A DNA stretch of 6,142 bases. It comes from Clostridia bacterium. GTDB taxonomy: Bacteria > Bacillota > Clostridia > UBA1381. Position 1 is the first letter of the stretch. Every line of letters starts with the position of its first letter. The notes beneath the pieces are model-generated. The model was not told the origin of the DNA, did no database searches, and saw nothing but the letters and a program-made list of their open reading frames with translations. The stretch lies in contig CAADSR010000055.1 in the NCBI GenBank assembly GCA_900751685.1, positions 1 through 6,142 on the forward strand, read 5' to 3'. The position numbers were made by a program, and so were the translations under genes. Positions 5,685-6,142 of this stretch are shown piece by piece.

Positions 5685-6142
5685 TCAGATCACTGCTGCG
5701 CCGCTGATCGCAAAGTAGAGGATAATCAAAATACCAACAACGATCCGGTAATAACCAAATGCCTTAAAGTCATGCTTGCGGATATATCCCAGAAGGAATT
5801 TGATCGCTACGATCGATACTACATAAGCAACGACCATCCCGATTAGAAGCAAGGCAAGCTCGGTGCCGGTAAACACCAGCCCATGTTTTACGATTTTCAA
5901 TAAGCTTGCGCCAAACATCACCGGGATTGCAAGGAAAAATGAAAATTCCGTTGCAACGTAGCGTGACGTTCCCAATAGAACAGCCCCTAAAATAGTGGCT
6001 CCGGAGCGTGACGTCCCAGGAATCAGCGCCAACACCTGGCAAGCGCCGATCAAAAGCGCCGTCTTATAAGGCATCTCCTTGATCGTCCGGATCCCCGGCT
6101 TACGGTGCTGACTTTCCATGATGATGAACAAAACACCGTAAA
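5685..6142 (-). CDS. uppP: Undecaprenyl-diphosphatase UppP (BacA family), 5' end cut by window edge
   Basis: Integral membrane phosphatase that converts undecaprenyl diphosphate to undecaprenyl phosphate, recycling the lipid carrier of peptidoglycan and other wall polymers; overproduction is known to give bacitracin resistance. Only the C-terminal 151 residues of about 270 are visible. The frame runs past the edge: the residues before the apparent TTG at 6129-6131 read YGV, continuing the family's YGVLFII segment, so that codon is internal and not a start. Seen directly: the active-site loop PGTSRSGAT (visible residues 41-49, about 5994-6020), then EFSFFLAIPVMFGASLLK, three further hydrophobic stretches, and the family's IRKHDFKAFGYYRI loop before the last helix. 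The N-terminal (E/Q)xxxE motif and catalytic His are outside the window. It stops at TGA 5685-5687, followed by its own terminator, so it is not co-transcribed with the genes to the left. Confidence 0.95.
   Translation of the reverse strand, partial: YGVLFIIMESQHRKPGIRTIKEMPYKTALLIGACQVLALIPGTSRSGATILGAVLLGTSRYVATEFSFFLAIPVMFGASLLKIVKHGLVFTGTELALLLIGMVVAYVVSIVAIKFLLGYIRKHDFKAFGYYRIVVGILIILYFAISGAAVI

Noticed and set aside
5504..5707. Open frame of 67 codons on the plus strand in the intergenic region
   Set aside because: It runs through half of the inverted repeat, the whole uppP terminator hairpin and the end of uppP, so coding is implausible.
6129..6131. TTG as the start of uppP
   Set aside because: The frame is open upstream to the window edge and the upstream residues YGV continue the family sequence; the true start lies outside the window.
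1..6142. Mobile element, CRISPR array, tRNA or defence system
   Set aside because: Both strands were read through; apart from the one inverted repeat and the phased heptamers there are no repeats, no transposase-like frames and no tRNA-like cloverleaf.

Overview
This is a stretch of ordinary chromosome, most likely from a moderate-GC Gram-positive member of the Clostridia (Lachnospiraceae- or Eubacteriaceae-like). The support is the mix of genes: a clostridial-type GluRS with an N-terminal extension, a co-transcribed GlnRS, a NptA-PhoU fusion phosphate transporter, UppP, strong AGGAGG-type ribosome binding sites and U-rich intrinsic terminators. That placement is inference from gene character, not from a database search. 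Every gene I can support reads leftward on the minus strand.

Layout from right to left, in the direction of transcription. The right edge holds the C-terminal half of uppP (undecaprenyl-diphosphatase), closed by a strong intrinsic terminator at 5585-5625. An AT-rich intergenic stretch of about 290 bases follows, carrying an unexplained 14-bp inverted repeat (5487-5528) and a pair of TTTACAC direct repeats one helical turn apart (5366-5383) that resemble a Bacillus-type PhoP box. Next comes a decayed remnant of a LUD-domain (LutC/YkgG-like) gene. It keeps a good ribosome binding site and recognisable sequence, but has a stop at codon 7 and has lost most of the domain. Then comes an intact Na+/phosphate cotransporter fused to a C-terminal PhoU domain, with its own terminator at 3171-3216. 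Just past that U-tract a near-consensus sigma-A promoter (TTGATA-N17-TATAAT) starts a two-gene operon: gltX (glutamyl-tRNA synthetase), then after 16 bases glnS (glutaminyl-tRNA synthetase), which runs off the left edge.

Functionally there are three units: cell-wall lipid carrier recycling (uppP), phosphate uptake (nptA, behind the LUD remnant and possibly under phosphate control), and charging of tRNA-Glu and tRNA-Gln (gltX-glnS). I see no mobile element, CRISPR array, RNA gene or defence system, and no convincing new biological system. The points most worth a second look are the LUD remnant, the possible Pho box, the paired gltX-glnS operon, and the altered KMSKS-type motif in GlnRS.
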